The translations under genes were made by a program, and so were the position numbers. Under the pieces are notes generated by a model. The model did not search any database. It saw only the letters and a program-made list of their open reading frames with translations, and was not told the DNA's origin. 64,000 nucleotides of DNA from Segatella copri (GTDB lineage: Bacteria; Bacteroidota; Bacteroidia; Bacteroidales; Bacteroidaceae). The stretch spans positions 3,257,001 to 3,321,000 of the forward strand of contig NZ_CP137557.1 in NCBI RefSeq assembly GCF_019249655.2, given 5' to 3'. Shown here piece after piece: positions 45,001 through 55,003 of this stretch (the stretch's first letter is position 1; each line of letters starts with the position of its first letter).

Positions 45001-45393
45001 CACTCTGTACAGAACGCCAGCTACGAGCAGAAGGATCCATTGTTGATCTTCAAGCTGGAGAGTGCCAAGATCTGGGATGGTATGATCAACGACATGTACG
45101 ACCGTATCGCCAGCATCCTGATGCGTGGTCAGATTCCAGTAATGGAGCAGGAGCAGCCTGTACAGGAGGCAGCACCAGAGCAGCACACCCAGCAGAACTA
45201 CGTAGAGAGCAAGGTTGACCTTGATGCCGAGCGTGCAGCTCAGGAGGCAGCAGCCAACCAGGATACCCGCGAGAACGCCGAGGTAAACCGCACTCCATAC
45301 CGCGCCGAGCGCATGCCTCGTCCTAACGATCCATGTCCATGCGGCAGCGGCAAAAAGTTCAAGAACTGCCACGGCAGAAACTTGCAGGCATAA
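42049..45393 (+). CDS. secA: Preprotein translocase ATPase SecA
   Basis: The 1114-residue motor drives preproteins through SecYEG. It has Walker [12 protein letters not shown], the [19 protein letters not shown]alker B block, a preprotein cross-linking domain, a second RecA-like domain ([23 protein letters not shown]) and the C-terminal zinc motif [14 protein letters not shown]. The extra length versus E. coli SecA (901) is a known Bacteroidetes trait, mostly an insertion before the DEAD core plus a Glu/Gln-rich C-terminal linker. Start at the ATG 42049 ([19 protein letters not shown]) downstream of its promoter. Confidence 0.98.
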   Translation: MNFNKILQSLFGNKSTRDMKLIQPIVEKVKAEYPKMNALSNDELRAKTKEIQKYVQEYAKEEKAKIAELKAKIEDTPIDEREGIFNQIDKLEQEALDKYEIALNEVLPQVFAIVKDTARRFAENEETVVTATDFDRELASDPKNDFVTIDGDKAIYHNHWTAGGNDMKWEMIHYDVQLFGGVVLHQGKIAEMATGEGKTLVGTTPIFLNALTGNGVHVVTVNDYLAKRDSEWMGPLYMFHGLSVDCIDKHRPNSDARRKAYMADITFGTNNEFGFDYLRDNMATNPSDLVQRQHNYAIVDEVDSVLIDDARTPLIISGPIPKGDDQMFEQYQPLVEKLYEVQRKQATELLAEAKQKITEGTKNKNQQMLEEGFLSLYRSYKALPKNKPLIKYLSEEGIKAGLLKTEEFYMANNNREMPKAVEPLYFVVDEKLNSADLTDKGTEWLAKQVNDKKLFVLPDITTEMSALEARTDITDQERLDMKDEMLAYYGVQSERVHTLQQLLKAYTMFNKDDEYVVMDGQVKIVDEQTGRIMEGRRWSDGLHQAVEAKEHVKVEAATQTFATITLQNYFRMYHKLAGMTGTASTEAGEFWDIYKLDVVEIPTNRPILRKDLDDRVYKTAREKYRAVIDEIEETRNAGRPVLVGTTSVEISELLSKMLKMRNIPHNVLNAKLHQQEAQIVAEAGRSVNGKGAVTIATNMAGRGTDIKLTPEVKAAGGLAIIGTERHESRRVDRQLRGRAGRQGDPGSSVFYVSLEDKLMRLFASERIAKVMDRLGFEDGERIESPMISKSIERAQRKVEENNFGIRKHLLEYDDVMNRQRTVIYEKRRHALMGERIGMDIANIIWDRVLNIVNNNDFTGAKEEFLKVLAMEIPFNEDEYENGRREDLAERAFQEAMAAFKRKTDRIQATAMPIIKQVYENQGAMYERIMVPITDGKRMYNIACNLKEAYDSEAKSVVKEFEKNVVLQMIDDDWKENLRKLDELRHSVQNASYEQKDPLLIFKLESAKIWDGMINDMYDRIASILMRGQIPVMEQEQPVQEAAPEQHTQQNYVESKVDLDAERAAQEAAANQDTRENAEVNRTPYRAERMPRPNDPCPCGSGKKFKNCHGRNLQA

Positions 45394-45421
45394 AAGATGA
45401 CTCACAATAAATAATGATAAG

Positions 45422-45468
45422 AATACCTAGATTTGATGATACTCTCATCATTTCTAGGTATTTTTTTT
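45422..45468 (+). terminator. Terminator of secA
   Basis: Stem AATACCTAGA/TCTAGGTATT (45422-45431, 45453-45462) with an inner TGATGA/TCATCA pairing, followed by eight T. Confidence 0.85.
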
Positions 45469-45509
45469 ATAAATAACATCATTGCTACCGAGTTGCAAAA
45501 AATTATTCG

Positions 45510-45517
45510 TAATTTTG
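45510..45517 (+). promoter_or_regulatory. -7 element of feoAB
   Basis: TAATTTTG, 67 nt upstream of the feoAB ATG, without a correctly spaced -33 TTG. The 30 bp upstream have no clear Fur box to my eye. Confidence 0.5.
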
Positions 45518-45583
45518 CAGTTGAAAAGATCTAGAAAGAAAGATCAAGAAGGAAAGATTAAGAAAGATAAAGAGGAAAGATAT

Positions 45584-48115
45584 ATGAAATTATCAGAACT
45601 TAAAACAGGTGAAAGTGGAGTCATCGTCAAGGTATCCGGTCACGGTGGATTCCGCAAGAGAGTCATCGAGATGGGATTCATCAAGGGCAAGAAGGTAGAT
45701 GTGCTCCTGAACGCCCCACTCCAGGACCCAGTGAAATACAAGATTATGGGTTACGAGGTGTCACTCCGACACAGCGAAGCTGACCATATCGAGGTGGTTT
45801 CCATTGATGAGGCCAAGCATGATGCAAAACTCTGCAAGGCGGAAGAAGAAGACCGCCAGCAGGTAATTGACTCTAAAGTAGTAGATTCCAGCGATAGCGA
45901 CGAGCAGGCGCTCGGCGACAAGATGCTCGTGGCTGAAAGAAAAGACTCTGCCAGCAACGAAGCCTTGGCAGAACAGAAAGCAGAAAGACTCCACCGCGTC
46001 ATCAACGTGGCACTGGTGGGAAATCCAAACTGCGGAAAGACTTCATTGTTCAACTTCGCATCGGGTGCTCACGAACGTGTGGGCAACTACAGCGGCGTAA
46101 CCGTGGATGCCAAGGTGGGCGAAGCCGAATACAACGGCTATCACTTCAACCTGGTAGATTTGCCGGGTACCTATTCCCTTTCTGCCTACTCTCCGGAAGA
46201 GCTTTATGTGCGCAAGCAGCTCATCGAGCATACGCCGGATATCGTCATCAACGTCATCGACACCAGCAACCTGGAGCGCAACCTCTATCTCACCACCCAG
46301 TTGATAGACATGCACATCCGCATGGTCTGTGCCCTCAACATGTTTGATGAAACCGAAAAACGTGGCGATAACATCGACTACGACAAGCTGGGCGAACTCT
46401 TCGGTATCTCGATGATTCCTACCGTCTTCACCAATGGTCGAGGCGTGGATAAGCTCTTCGAGACCATCATCGAACTCTACGAAGGCAAGGAAGATTCCAG
46501 CGCTCACTATCGCCATATCCACATCAACCACGGACATGAGATAGAGCACGGCATCGAACATATCCAGAAATATCTGAAGGCAGATGATTCCATCCGCCAG
46601 CGCTACTCCACCCGATATCTTTCTATCAAGTTATTGGAGAATGATAAGCACGCCGAGGAATACGTAAGTCATCTGAAATCGGCCAAGGAAATCTTTTCAG
46701 CCCGTGACGAGGCAGCCAAGCGTGTAAAGGAAGAGACTCTGGAAGATAGCGAAACCGCCATCATGGATGCCAAATACGGTTTCATTCATGGTGCATTGCA
46801 GGAAGCAGGCTATGAACCGGGCAAGGCAAAGGATACCTATCAGGTAACCCACCTCATCGACAGCATCCTGACCAATAAATATGTAGGCTTCCCTATCTTC
46901 GTCCTCCTGCTGTTCATCATGTTCTCAGCCACCTTCGTGCTGGGCGAGATTCCTAAGGGATGGATTGAGGACGGCGTGGCATGGCTGGGCGAGTTCATCA
47001 GCAATACGATGCCTGATGGACCAGTGAAGGATATGCTGGTAGATGGTGTGATTGGTGGTGTAGGCGCCGTGATTGTGTTCCTGCCACAGATTCTCATTCT
47101 GTATTTCTTCATCTCTTACATGGAGGATTCGGGATATATGGCTCGTGCAGCCTTCATCATGGATAAGCTGATGCACAAGATGGGTCTGCATGGCAAGTCA
47201 TTCATCCCTCTGATTATGGGATTCGGATGTAACGTACCTGCGGTGATGGCAACGAGAACCATCGAGAGTCACCGTTCCCGCCTGATAACGATGCTGATAT
47301 TGCCATTGATGAGCTGTTCGGCTCGTCTGCCAATCTACATCATGGTTATCGGAACGTTCTTTGCCATCCAATACCGTTCGCTCATCATGGTATCGCTCTA
47401 TCTCATCGGCATCTTCCTTGCCGTGATATTGAGCCGCATCTTTGCCAGTTTCGTGGTGAAAGGCGAAGATACCCCATTCGTAATGGAGCTGCCTCCTTAC
47501 CGCTTCCCTACCTGGAAGGCGATAGGCCGCCATACCTGGGAAAAGGGTAAGCAGTATCTGAAGAAGATGGGTGGCATCATCCTTGTGGCAAGTATCATCG
47601 TCTGGGCATTGGGCTACTTCCCTCACAATGAGGAACTTGACAACCAGGCTCAGCAGGAGCAGAGCTATATCGGCAGAATCGGTAAGACCATCGAGCCTAT
47701 CTTTACCCCACAGGGTTTCGACTGGAAACTGGATGTAGGCTTGGTATCCGGTGTGGGTGCCAAGGAGATTGTAGCCTCAACGATGGGTGTGCTCTACAGC
47801 AACAACGACAGTTTCTCTGACGATCAGGATTACAACGATGAAGACGGAAAATACGAGGTTTTGAAGAAGCAGATGACTTCTGATTTGAAGAAGACCTACG
47901 GTTACAGCGATGCCGAGGCGGAATCTAAGGCAACGCTCACCGCCTATTGCTTCCTCCTCTTCGTATTACTCTACTTCCCTTGCATCGCCACCATCGCCGC
48001 CATCAAGGGCGAGACGGGCAGTTGGAAATGGGCAGGCTTTGCCGCCGGCTACACCACGCTCCTGGCATGGGTAGTATCAGCCCTGGTCTTCCAGATAGGA
48101 AGTTTGTTCATCTAA
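45584..48115 (+). CDS. feoB: FeoA-FeoB fusion ferrous iron transporter
   Basis: The 843-residue protein joins an N-terminal FeoA/SH3-like domain (about 1-75; KVSGHGGFRKRVIEMGFIKG) to FeoB. The FeoB part has a G domain (VGNPNCGKTSLF G1, LPGTYSLSAYSPEE G3), a GDI-type helical domain and about ten membrane spans with the Gate motifs (FIPLIMGFGCNVPAVMATRT, and GVGAKEIVASTMGV). It imports Fe2+ using GTP-coupled gating. The fusion is common in Bacteroidetes. Start at ATG 45584; the frame extends upstream but that segment is Lys-rich non-conserved and overlaps the -7 box. Single-gene unit with its own terminator. Confidence 0.97.
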   Translation: MKLSELKTGESGVIVKVSGHGGFRKRVIEMGFIKGKKVDVLLNAPLQDPVKYKIMGYEVSLRHSEADHIEVVSIDEAKHDAKLCKAEEEDRQQVIDSKVVDSSDSDEQALGDKMLVAERKDSASNEALAEQKAERLHRVINVALVGNPNCGKTSLFNFASGAHERVGNYSGVTVDAKVGEAEYNGYHFNLVDLPGTYSLSAYSPEELYVRKQLIEHTPDIVINVIDTSNLERNLYLTTQLIDMHIRMVCALNMFDETEKRGDNIDYDKLGELFGISMIPTVFTNGRGVDKLFETIIELYEGKEDSSAHYRHIHINHGHEIEHGIEHIQKYLKADDSIRQRYSTRYLSIKLLENDKHAEEYVSHLKSAKEIFSARDEAAKRVKEETLEDSETAIMDAKYGFIHGALQEAGYEPGKAKDTYQVTHLIDSILTNKYVGFPIFVLLLFIMFSATFVLGEIPKGWIEDGVAWLGEFISNTMPDGPVKDMLVDGVIGGVGAVIVFLPQILILYFFISYMEDSGYMARAAFIMDKLMHKMGLHGKSFIPLIMGFGCNVPAVMATRTIESHRSRLITMLILPLMSCSARLPIYIMVIGTFFAIQYRSLIMVSLYLIGIFLAVILSRIFASFVVKGEDTPFVMELPPYRFPTWKAIGRHTWEKGKQYLKKMGGIILVASIIVWALGYFPHNEELDNQAQQEQSYIGRIGKTIEPIFTPQGFDWKLDVGLVSGVGAKEIVASTMGVLYSNNDSFSDDQDYNDEDGKYEVLKKQMTSDLKKTYGYSDAEAESKATLTAYCFLLFVLLYFPCIATIAAIKGETGSWKWAGFAAGYTTLLAWVVSALVFQIGSLFI

Positions 48116-48140
48116 AACATCTGGAACATATATCAAATAA

Positions 48141-48192
48141 AAAAAGAATATCCTGCATGCCTTTTCTTGGCACACAGGATATTCTTTTTTTT
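48141..48192. terminator. Bidirectional terminator between feoAB and the GH2 gene
   Basis: Arms of about 15 bp (AAAAAGAATATCCTG from 48141 and its complement ending near 48189) with T-runs on both sides. Confidence 0.8.
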
Positions 48193-48219
48193 ATTTGAAC
48201 TTTAGCTTCAACTCATTTT

Positions 48220-51180
48220 TTATTTAAGCTTCGGCTTCAGTTCATCCGGAGAATCCTTGGTAAACATATTCACGGGTGGCGCCGATTTCGTGAAGAGATT
48301 TTCAATCACATGCTTATCCACCTCTATTGCCGGCTGGAAATCCTCGCTCATCATATACTTCAGGATGGCATAACGCATCTGGTTTGCCACCAGGCGATGT
48401 TCCAAGTCGCTGGTTACATCCATCGTAGTCATCAGAAGCTTGCCTCTACCCACCTTGGCTTCAATCATCATACCGAGCTTTCGACTCACGTGCCAGGTAT
48501 CTATCGGTTGGATTGTCGGCTGATAATCCTTCGGGAACTCACGGAGATTCATCACCTGCGCCTTGTTCAGCAACTCCCACCAGTTCAGGTTTGCCCAGTC
48601 ATCCGTAGGGAAATTTCTGAAGAGTGGATGAGCCTTGTCGATGGCAGCACCCGTGGTATGAGGCGGACGCATCTTAAACCAACTGGTATTCCAGAACACC
48701 GGCAGATAGGTTTGCTTCACATCTTCGCCCATCTTTACCTTTCCGGCAGCCAGAAGCAGCACCTTGCCGCCCTTCTGCAACACCTTCTGCGCCTTGGCAT
48801 CCAGACTATCAGCAATATAGATATCCTTAAGCACCTTGGTATTCGGCATCTCTATCTGAGATGGATACACCCAGAAATCCCAATGGTTACGGGCTACAGG
48901 AGCATTGGAAGACTTCACCTGAATCTCCAAGACCAATTGCGATGGAGACGGAATATGGAGATGAGGGAAATCCAGGGATACATTGCCTAAACCGATGTTC
49001 TTACCCACAGGAAGCGAATTCTGATTATCAGCAAGCGAATTACCTGGAAGCGAAGACTTTCCTAATTTTCCTGAAGCCAAAACCTGCTGATTTTCGTCCT
49101 TCACCTCGTATGTTACCTCCGCATTCTGCAACGGCTCGTGATACGCATTATAGAGTTCCACAGGAACCTGCACCTTGTTTTCTGAAGAGAAAACGAATCT
49201 CGGGAACTTAGCCAGAGGAACGATTGGCGAACAGAACTCCGTCCAATCCTTGGCATCACAATACCCCTTTTCCTTCCAATGCACATTCAATACGCCCACA
49301 AGAGCAGTACCCTGTCCGCTATAATCATTCAAGCCCAGCAACTGGAAGCCCGCATAATCCTTGGTTCGCAGGTTGCGCTCCAAATCATACTTATATGCCA
49401 AGGTCTGCAACTTGCCGCTGGCATGAAGGAATTTCTCAGCCTGACTCGCCATACCGTTATCTCTCAGCAAATCAGAAAAGATCTCGAAGTTGCGGGCCTT
49501 ATAGGCTCCCGTATATTGCGAAATCTCCTTGAAATCAGGGAAGGCGCACCACTGGCCCATCTCGTGGGTCACTCTAGGCTCGTTCACATCGAAGGTTATC
49601 GGCGTTCTGCCCTTCTGAACCACACGAACCATATCCCCATCGAAGTTGTCTTCCGATTGCGGAGCCTTTTTGTCCCAATCCAATCCGCGCGCACCACCCT
49701 TTACATGATACTCGCTCTTCGGGTCCCAAGCCCAACCGCCACCAACGGATGCACCACAATATACACGGCGCTTATCGCCAGACTTCTTCCATTCTTCCAC
49801 AAAGTTGCCAACCCATTTCACCCAGTTTCCCGCAGGTTCATTGCCCGCAGCAAGCATGCAGAAGCTAGGATGATTGCCATATTTCTCAACCATTCGCTGA
49901 GTTTCCTGCATCAGATAATGGTCGATGGTCATGCCATTGCCCAACTTCACACCGTGATTTGGCCAAGATGGACCTTCGGGCTGAAGATAGATTCCCACCT
50001 GATCGGCTGCCGAGAAAGCTGCCTCGGGAGGACAATAAGAATGGAATCGCATCATATTGAGTCCATATTCCTTGCATTTTCTGAAAATACGGAGCCACGA
50101 AGCCTCATCGGTTGGCGGATAACCGGTTTCCGGGAAACAGCAGTTGCCCACGGTTCCACGCATCCAAATCTTCTTGCCGTTCATATAAAACTGTCGGCCT
50201 TCGATGGAGATCTCGCTCATACCAAAGGTGGTACTGATAGACTCCTTGCCCATCGTAGCAGTCAGGGTATAAAGATTCGGATGGAACTCATCCCAAAGCC
50301 TGATATCCTCGCCCATCGGAATAATGACGGAGAATTTTCCATCACTTTCTCTCTTTATTTTAGAAAACGAATGCTTGACGCCACTTACATCAAACTGGAA
50401 ATCAGCCTTCCGGGCATTCCCCGTCACATCCATCACCACCTTAATCTGCTTGCCCTTTACATCAGGATAAACCTGTAGGTTGCGGATATACTGCTGCTGA
50501 TGCGCCTGCAATTCCATTTTTCCGATGATGCCGTTCCAGTTGCCCTGGGTCTGGTCGGTTACGCTATGCGAATCCTGACCCACGCATACATTTTCTATGC
50601 CATTATACACCTTGATGCTGATTTCATTATCCTTGCCATATATAATATAAGGTGTAACATCAAACTCATGAGGCACACTCAGCGAAGAATCCCTGCCCGC
50701 CAACTTGCCGTTGATATAAACCGAAGTCTCTATATGAGGACGTTCCAGATAGAGGATGACGCGCTGCTTCTTCCACTCCTTAGGCACAAACACCGATTTG
50801 CGATACCACGCATTGCCGATGTAATGCTTCTCTGGGGTGAGGAAGAAAGGAAACTTCATGGTTCCCTTGATGCGATGCTTCCCATTCGCCAGCACTTCCT
50901 CCTGGCGATATTTCTCCATATAAGGATTGAAATAGAAGGAAGAATCATAAAGACTTCCTGTCCATTGCGTATGGGTACAGACATCATTACCCTTGCCGTT
51001 GGTGAGCATCGATCCCGGCAACTTAACTACATCCTCATAGGTAGGCGCATCTCCCTGCGAGAATCGCCATTGCCCCGAGAGGTCTATCTTATTATTAGAG
51101 CCGACGCCCTGTGCCTGCAAGGAAGCACAAGACATCAAGCCCATTATCAATACAATATTTCTCATTGATGGTTGAATCAT
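48220..51180 (-). CDS. Glycoside hydrolase family 2 enzyme, exported
   Basis: The 986-residue protein has a signal peptide with a possible lipobox (GLMSCASLQAQ). A GH2 sugar-binding domain (about 85-230), an immunoglobulin-like middle domain and a TIM barrel (about 350-620) follow. The likely acid/base Glu is in MLAAGNEPAGNW and the likely nucleophile Glu in THEMGQWC. A further C-terminal region of about 300 residues is beta-rich. GH2 enzymes release terminal beta-galactose, beta-mannose, beta-glucuronate or related sugars. The gene starts directly on the stop codon of the GH35 gene (no spacing), so the two are translationally coupled. Substrate unknown. Confidence 0.9.
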   Translation of the reverse strand: MIQPSMRNIVLIMGLMSCASLQAQGVGSNNKIDLSGQWRFSQGDAPTYEDVVKLPGSMLTNGKGNDVCTHTQWTGSLYDSSFYFNPYMEKYRQEEVLANGKHRIKGTMKFPFFLTPEKHYIGNAWYRKSVFVPKEWKKQRVILYLERPHIETSVYINGKLAGRDSSLSVPHEFDVTPYIIYGKDNEISIKVYNGIENVCVGQDSHSVTDQTQGNWNGIIGKMELQAHQQQYIRNLQVYPDVKGKQIKVVMDVTGNARKADFQFDVSGVKHSFSKIKRESDGKFSVIIPMGEDIRLWDEFHPNLYTLTATMGKESISTTFGMSEISIEGRQFYMNGKKIWMRGTVGNCCFPETGYPPTDEASWLRIFRKCKEYGLNMMRFHSYCPPEAAFSAADQVGIYLQPEGPSWPNHGVKLGNGMTIDHYLMQETQRMVEKYGNHPSFCMLAAGNEPAGNWVKWVGNFVEEWKKSGDKRRVYCGASVGGGWAWDPKSEYHVKGGARGLDWDKKAPQSEDNFDGDMVRVVQKGRTPITFDVNEPRVTHEMGQWCAFPDFKEISQYTGAYKARNFEIFSDLLRDNGMASQAEKFLHASGKLQTLAYKYDLERNLRTKDYAGFQLLGLNDYSGQGTALVGVLNVHWKEKGYCDAKDWTEFCSPIVPLAKFPRFVFSSENKVQVPVELYNAYHEPLQNAEVTYEVKDENQQVLASGKLGKSSLPGNSLADNQNSLPVGKNIGLGNVSLDFPHLHIPSPSQLVLEIQVKSSNAPVARNHWDFWVYPSQIEMPNTKVLKDIYIADSLDAKAQKVLQKGGKVLLLAAGKVKMGEDVKQTYLPVFWNTSWFKMRPPHTTGAAIDKAHPLFRNFPTDDWANLNWWELLNKAQVMNLREFPKDYQPTIQPIDTWHVSRKLGMMIEAKVGRGKLLMTTMDVTSDLEHRLVANQMRYAILKYMMSEDFQPAIEVDKHVIENLFTKSAPPVNMFTKDSPDELKPKLK

Positions 51181-53310
51181 TTATTGTTGAGTTATTTCTA
51201 ATTTCACGATTTCTTCTCCCTCCTTCGTCACATCTGCTTCGCGAGGGAAATAAACCGGCATATCCTTCTGCAAAGGAAGAATGCGGAGTTCCAGCTTCTG
51301 GCAGTCGGCAGGCAGGCGCCACAATCCCATCAGGAACGGGCGACCATTATAGAAATTATCAGCCACCAGTTTGCCATCGGCATAGAGTCGGGCACAATCA
51401 CCACGATATTGAATTTGCAGGAGTTTTCTGCCCTGCAGCATTTCAGGCGAAAGATGAAGCTGATAAACCGCAGCCTTCTTGAAGTCGGCATCAGACGGTT
51501 CCTCTGCCACTTTCTGCACAGCCATAGTTATCTTGCGAACGCTCTCTGCTTCCTTAATTTTCTTGAAAGAAGGAGCCAGTGACATCATTGGAACCATTTT
51601 CTTAGATTTGGAAGTCTGCGACTTTACCGAACCATTTTTCTGCTCAACCGATATTCCTTCCTTCTGCAGGAACAGATGTTCCGCCGTCTTGGAATCTACA
51701 AGATAGATGTTCTTATAAACAGGTTTGGCGATACCCTTCGCCTTCACATTCTTCAGCACCTTTCCATCCACAGCAATCTCAGTAGGAATACCCTTGATCT
51801 GTTCCAGATAGATTTTTCCATCCCGCTTGGCTATCAACTGTGCCGTAGCGTATCGGATGCCATCGATATTTACCGGGAAGATGCACATCGCACCGGCAGG
51901 AACAGTCATCGGACGCTGAGGAAACTTCATTCCGCAGACATCAAACTGCACATTCTTCTTGGCAGACAACTGCTGCAATCGCTCATAGTTATTAATGAAA
52001 ACAAAACCGCTCTTATCTTTAGAACGAAGCGACCAGCGAAGATGAGAATCATCACCCTTCTCTATATCCTGACTGCATGGGAAGCTAGACTCCATCGGAG
52101 CCAGCACTTCTGCATAATCATGCATAAAGAGATGCAGTTTGCGGAGCATGAAATAATGAGGATTCTTCTGTCCGAATTCACCCAATGGCGCCTGGAAATC
52201 ATACGTCTTTACCGGCATATCATTATAATTAGTAGCCTGAGTGCGCTGATTTTCATTCAGATAAACCGCACTACCATCGTCCAGATTACCCGGCATCATC
52301 GCAGTAGGATTGGTTCCGCCATGATACATATAATATCCCAGCAGATTGCTTCCGCTACCCAACTTGACGATAGCCAGCGAATATGCATCTTCCGGATAAA
52401 TATACGGACGGCGATGATAGGAAGTCATCATACCTCCACCCAGTTCGCAGGTGAAATAAGGATAGGCTTCATCCCCCTTGTTAATCTTCGCCTCTTGTTT
52501 GCCAAGCTGTTCGGTGGCAATCGCCGTACTGCTTCGGAAAGCCTTGAAGTTGAAAGCCTTGTAGTAATTACCAGCAGTCTCCTTCAGGCTGCGCTCCCAG
52601 AAGCCATCGGCATAGTCGCCATAAAGCGGAACCATCTCGCCGAAAGGCACCGGCGTTTTCAGTTCAGGCCATCCAGTACGGGTATAGAAAGGCAAATCGA
52701 AACCTATCTGCTGGACTATCTTCTTCAGCGCCATCAGATAACTACCCCTGCCACGATATTCATTATCAAACTGTGCCGCAACTACCGGACCACCATCTTT
52801 CCATTGTAACCCCTGCACCTGCGAATAAATCTGACGATAAAGTTCGGATGTATATTTCAGGAAAGTGGTATTCTCCTCTCTCATCTTGCATCCCTTGGTA
52901 AACATCCAGTCAGGTATGCCACCATTGCGAACCTCGCCATGGCAGAAAGGGCCCAGTCGGAGAACCACTGGCATCTCTTCCTGCTTACATATCTCAAGAA
53001 AACCACGAAGATTGCGCTGTCCACTCCAGTTGAACACCCCTTCTACTTCCTCCACATGGTTCCAGAACACATAGGCAGCAATCATGGTAACGCCACCCTC
53101 CTTCATCTTCCTCACTTCCTCTCTCCACTCATTCTGAGGGATTCGAGAATAATGTACCTCGCCCATCACCGGCACCACTCGCTTGCCATCGAAGATAAGA
53201 CTATGCTTATCCCATCGGATGGATTGCTGAGGAATCTGCGCTTGGACAGCCATCGAGCAAATTGTCAGGAACGACATCGCTGCAAATAATGTTTTAGTCT
53301 TCATTTCCAT
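51181..53310 (-). CDS. Glycoside hydrolase family 35 beta-galactosidase, exported
   Basis: The 709-residue protein has a signal peptide (FLTICSMAVQAQ) and a GH35 catalytic barrel (about 30-350). Signature pieces are FDGKRVVPVMGEVHYSRIPQ at the start of the barrel, acid/base Glu in AAQFDNEYRGRGS and nucleophile Glu in YFTCELGGGM, plus YYMYHGGTNPTAM. The C-terminal half is beta-rich and includes a low-complexity Lys/Ser linker near residue 590. It hydrolyses terminal beta-galactosides of plant or host glycans. It is first of a GH35-GH2 pair whose coding regions abut. A 19-bp tandem repeat fills its leader. Confidence 0.93.
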   Translation of the reverse strand: MEMKTKTLFAAMSFLTICSMAVQAQIPQQSIRWDKHSLIFDGKRVVPVMGEVHYSRIPQNEWREEVRKMKEGGVTMIAAYVFWNHVEEVEGVFNWSGQRNLRGFLEICKQEEMPVVLRLGPFCHGEVRNGGIPDWMFTKGCKMREENTTFLKYTSELYRQIYSQVQGLQWKDGGPVVAAQFDNEYRGRGSYLMALKKIVQQIGFDLPFYTRTGWPELKTPVPFGEMVPLYGDYADGFWERSLKETAGNYYKAFNFKAFRSSTAIATEQLGKQEAKINKGDEAYPYFTCELGGGMMTSYHRRPYIYPEDAYSLAIVKLGSGSNLLGYYMYHGGTNPTAMMPGNLDDGSAVYLNENQRTQATNYNDMPVKTYDFQAPLGEFGQKNPHYFMLRKLHLFMHDYAEVLAPMESSFPCSQDIEKGDDSHLRWSLRSKDKSGFVFINNYERLQQLSAKKNVQFDVCGMKFPQRPMTVPAGAMCIFPVNIDGIRYATAQLIAKRDGKIYLEQIKGIPTEIAVDGKVLKNVKAKGIAKPVYKNIYLVDSKTAEHLFLQKEGISVEQKNGSVKSQTSKSKKMVPMMSLAPSFKKIKEAESVRKITMAVQKVAEEPSDADFKKAAVYQLHLSPEMLQGRKLLQIQYRGDCARLYADGKLVADNFYNGRPFLMGLWRLPADCQKLELRILPLQKDMPVYFPREADVTKEGEEIVKLEITQQ

Positions 53311-53311
53311 T

Positions 53312-53362
53312 TATAGTGTTTTTGTTATTTTATAGAGTTTTTGTTATTTGTGGGCAAAATTA
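53312..53362 (-). promoter_or_regulatory. GH35 promoter with a tandem 19-bp repeat in the leader
   Basis: Minus-strand -7 box TAATTTTG at 53362-53355. Two copies of a 19-bp unit (53312-53330 and 53331-53349, plus-strand TATAGwGTTTTTGTTATTT) differ at one base and lie between the -7 box and the ATG. Confidence 0.6.
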
Positions 53363-53507
53363 CAAATTTTAAAGCAATATTTACCTATAATTTTGTACAA
53401 TAAACATAGATATTCTTCTTATTCATTGTTTTTCGTTGTTTTTTCGGTCACAATAGAATCCATACCAATTATTATCAGCAATATTCCTTGCTTATTTTAT
53501 TGATAAC

Positions 53508-53544
53508 AAAAAACCGTGGATGCATGGAGCATCCACGGTTTTTT
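53508..53544 (-). terminator. Terminator of the MFS gene
   Basis: Sixteen-bp arms (53508-53523 and 53529-53544, core AACCGTGGATGC) followed on the minus strand by a T-run; 47 nt past the MFS stop codon. The rest of the 280-bp gap to the GH35 gene holds the GH35 promoter and leader repeat. Confidence 0.8.
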
Positions 53545-53590
53545 GTATTTTATTCAGATATTCATCTTGTTTTCAAGATATTCATCTCAT

Positions 53591-54781
53591 TCAAGATATT
53601 CTCTTTCCTACCTTTGCGGCAACAAACGCAATCATCAAGCCCAGGCAGGCGGCAATGCTGATGGCTATGCGGAGACCGGTGGCTTCAGCAAGCCATCCGA
53701 TAACCGGTGGTCCTACCAGAAAACCGAAGAAACTGATGCTCGAAACGATGGTGATGGCAATGCTAGCCTTGATGGTTCCGAGTTTTCCGGCGATACTGTA
53801 ACAGATAGGAACCGATGAAGAGATGCCGAAACCTACCAGCAGGAAGCCCAAGGTGGCAGGAATCAGATAAGGCAAGGCAGCTGCCAGCCACAAACCACCC
53901 ACAATCAAACCACCACAAACCTTCAACACCTTGGATGGTCCGTATTTCGTTACGAAACCATCGGCCATGAATCTGCCCAGAGTCATCGCTCCCATGCCAG
54001 CCACATAGCCCGCACGGATAAAAGCCTCATCGGGTTTCACTACAGATGAGAAATACACACCACTCCAATCGTAAACAGTTCCTTCACAGAACATGCCGGC
54101 AAATCCCATCAATCCCAGGAGGAACAGAATCGGGTCAATGGTCTTGAAAGAGAACTTCGGCACATCCTCCTCTTCTGCCTTCGCCGTAGCATCATCTACA
54201 AGAAAACGGAATCCGATGGCGATGATAAGAAGACTCATCGCCAGGATGGCTCCAAAGTGAACCTCTATCGGAAGCAGGGTATTGGCAAAGACGGCTCCGA
54301 TGATACCACCCGCAAAACCGCCCAGGCTCCACAAACCATGAAACGACGACATGATGTTGCGCCCATACATCTTCTCTACCAGGCAAGCCTGGGTATTGGT
54401 GGCGATGTTCATCAGATTCGCCATCATTCCGAAAGCCATCAGACTCAATATCAAATTGAAAACCGTAGTGCTGCTTCCTATGCAGAAGAGCACCAATGCA
54501 TAGAGAATTTCAGATAAGGCAAGCATCCTCTTGCTGCCAAACCTGCTCACCAAGACACCCGAGAAAGCCATCATCAGAAGCTGACCGATAGGAATGGCGA
54601 AAAGCACCGATCCCAACTGTCCGTTGCTCAAGTGCAACATCTGCTTTACATCCGGAATGCGGCTTGCCCAACTGGCAAACACCACGCCCGGCACAAAATA
54701 ATAAGCTGCAACAGCCACTCGCTTACGGGTTAAATCTCCCAAATTGCTCAAACTATTCATATTACTCAAACTTATAGTCAT
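53591..54781 (-). CDS. Major facilitator superfamily transporter
   Basis: The 396-residue protein has about 12 membrane spans and the MFS motif A-like loop after span 2 (GVLVSRFGSKRMLALSEI). Spans begin around VAVAAYYFVPGVVFASWASR. It resembles sugar/metabolite or drug transporters of the YbjJ kind. Lying between GH35/GH2 and the SGNH gene, it may import the released sugar, but this is position-based. It has its own -7 element (54898-54891) and terminator. The ATG at 54781 is used; ATG 54760 is possible. Confidence 0.85.
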   Translation of the reverse strand: MTISLSNMNSLSNLGDLTRKRVAVAAYYFVPGVVFASWASRIPDVKQMLHLSNGQLGSVLFAIPIGQLLMMAFSGVLVSRFGSKRMLALSEILYALVLFCIGSSTTVFNLILSLMAFGMMANLMNIATNTQACLVEKMYGRNIMSSFHGLWSLGGFAGGIIGAVFANTLLPIEVHFGAILAMSLLIIAIGFRFLVDDATAKAEEEDVPKFSFKTIDPILFLLGLMGFAGMFCEGTVYDWSGVYFSSVVKPDEAFIRAGYVAGMGAMTLGRFMADGFVTKYGPSKVLKVCGGLIVGGLWLAAALPYLIPATLGFLLVGFGISSSVPICYSIAGKLGTIKASIAITIVSSISFFGFLVGPPVIGWLAEATGLRIAISIAACLGLMIAFVAAKVGKRIS

Positions 54782-54789
54782 CCTTCTTA

Positions 54790-54885
54790 ATACCTTATTT
54801 TATATACCCTATTTTATATACCTTAATTAATATGCCTATTTATATGCTTATTTATATGCCTATTTATATACTTATTTATATTTGC
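54790..54885. repeat. A/T-rich tandem repeat array in the divergent MFS/SGNH region
   Basis: About seven units of 12-14 bp of the form TATATGCCTATT (TATACCTTATTTTA early on) fill the MFS leader. The last four are 12 bp with C/T and G/A alternation at two positions. Confidence 0.7.
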
Positions 54886-54890
54886 GGCTG

Positions 54891-54971
54891 CAAAATTACA
54901 AAAAAATGCAGAAAAACACCGATATTTGAACAAAAAATGTAGCTTTGTTTAAGAAATTAGCCGTAACTTTG
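54891..54971. promoter_or_regulatory. Divergent -7 elements for MFS and SGNH genes
   Basis: Minus TAATTTTG (54898-54891) for the MFS gene and plus TAACTTTG (54964-54971) for the SGNH gene, 33 nt before its ATG. Neither has a well-spaced -33 TTG. Confidence 0.55.
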
Positions 54972-55003
54972 CACTCAGAAAAAGATTTAAAAACAAACTA
55001 GCA

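Noticed and set aside
44338..45405. Minus-strand open frame of 355 codons
   Set aside because: Antisense shadow of secA.
49279..50478. Plus-strand open frame of 399 codons
   Set aside because: Antisense shadow of the GH2 gene, whose catalytic motifs are present on the minus strand.
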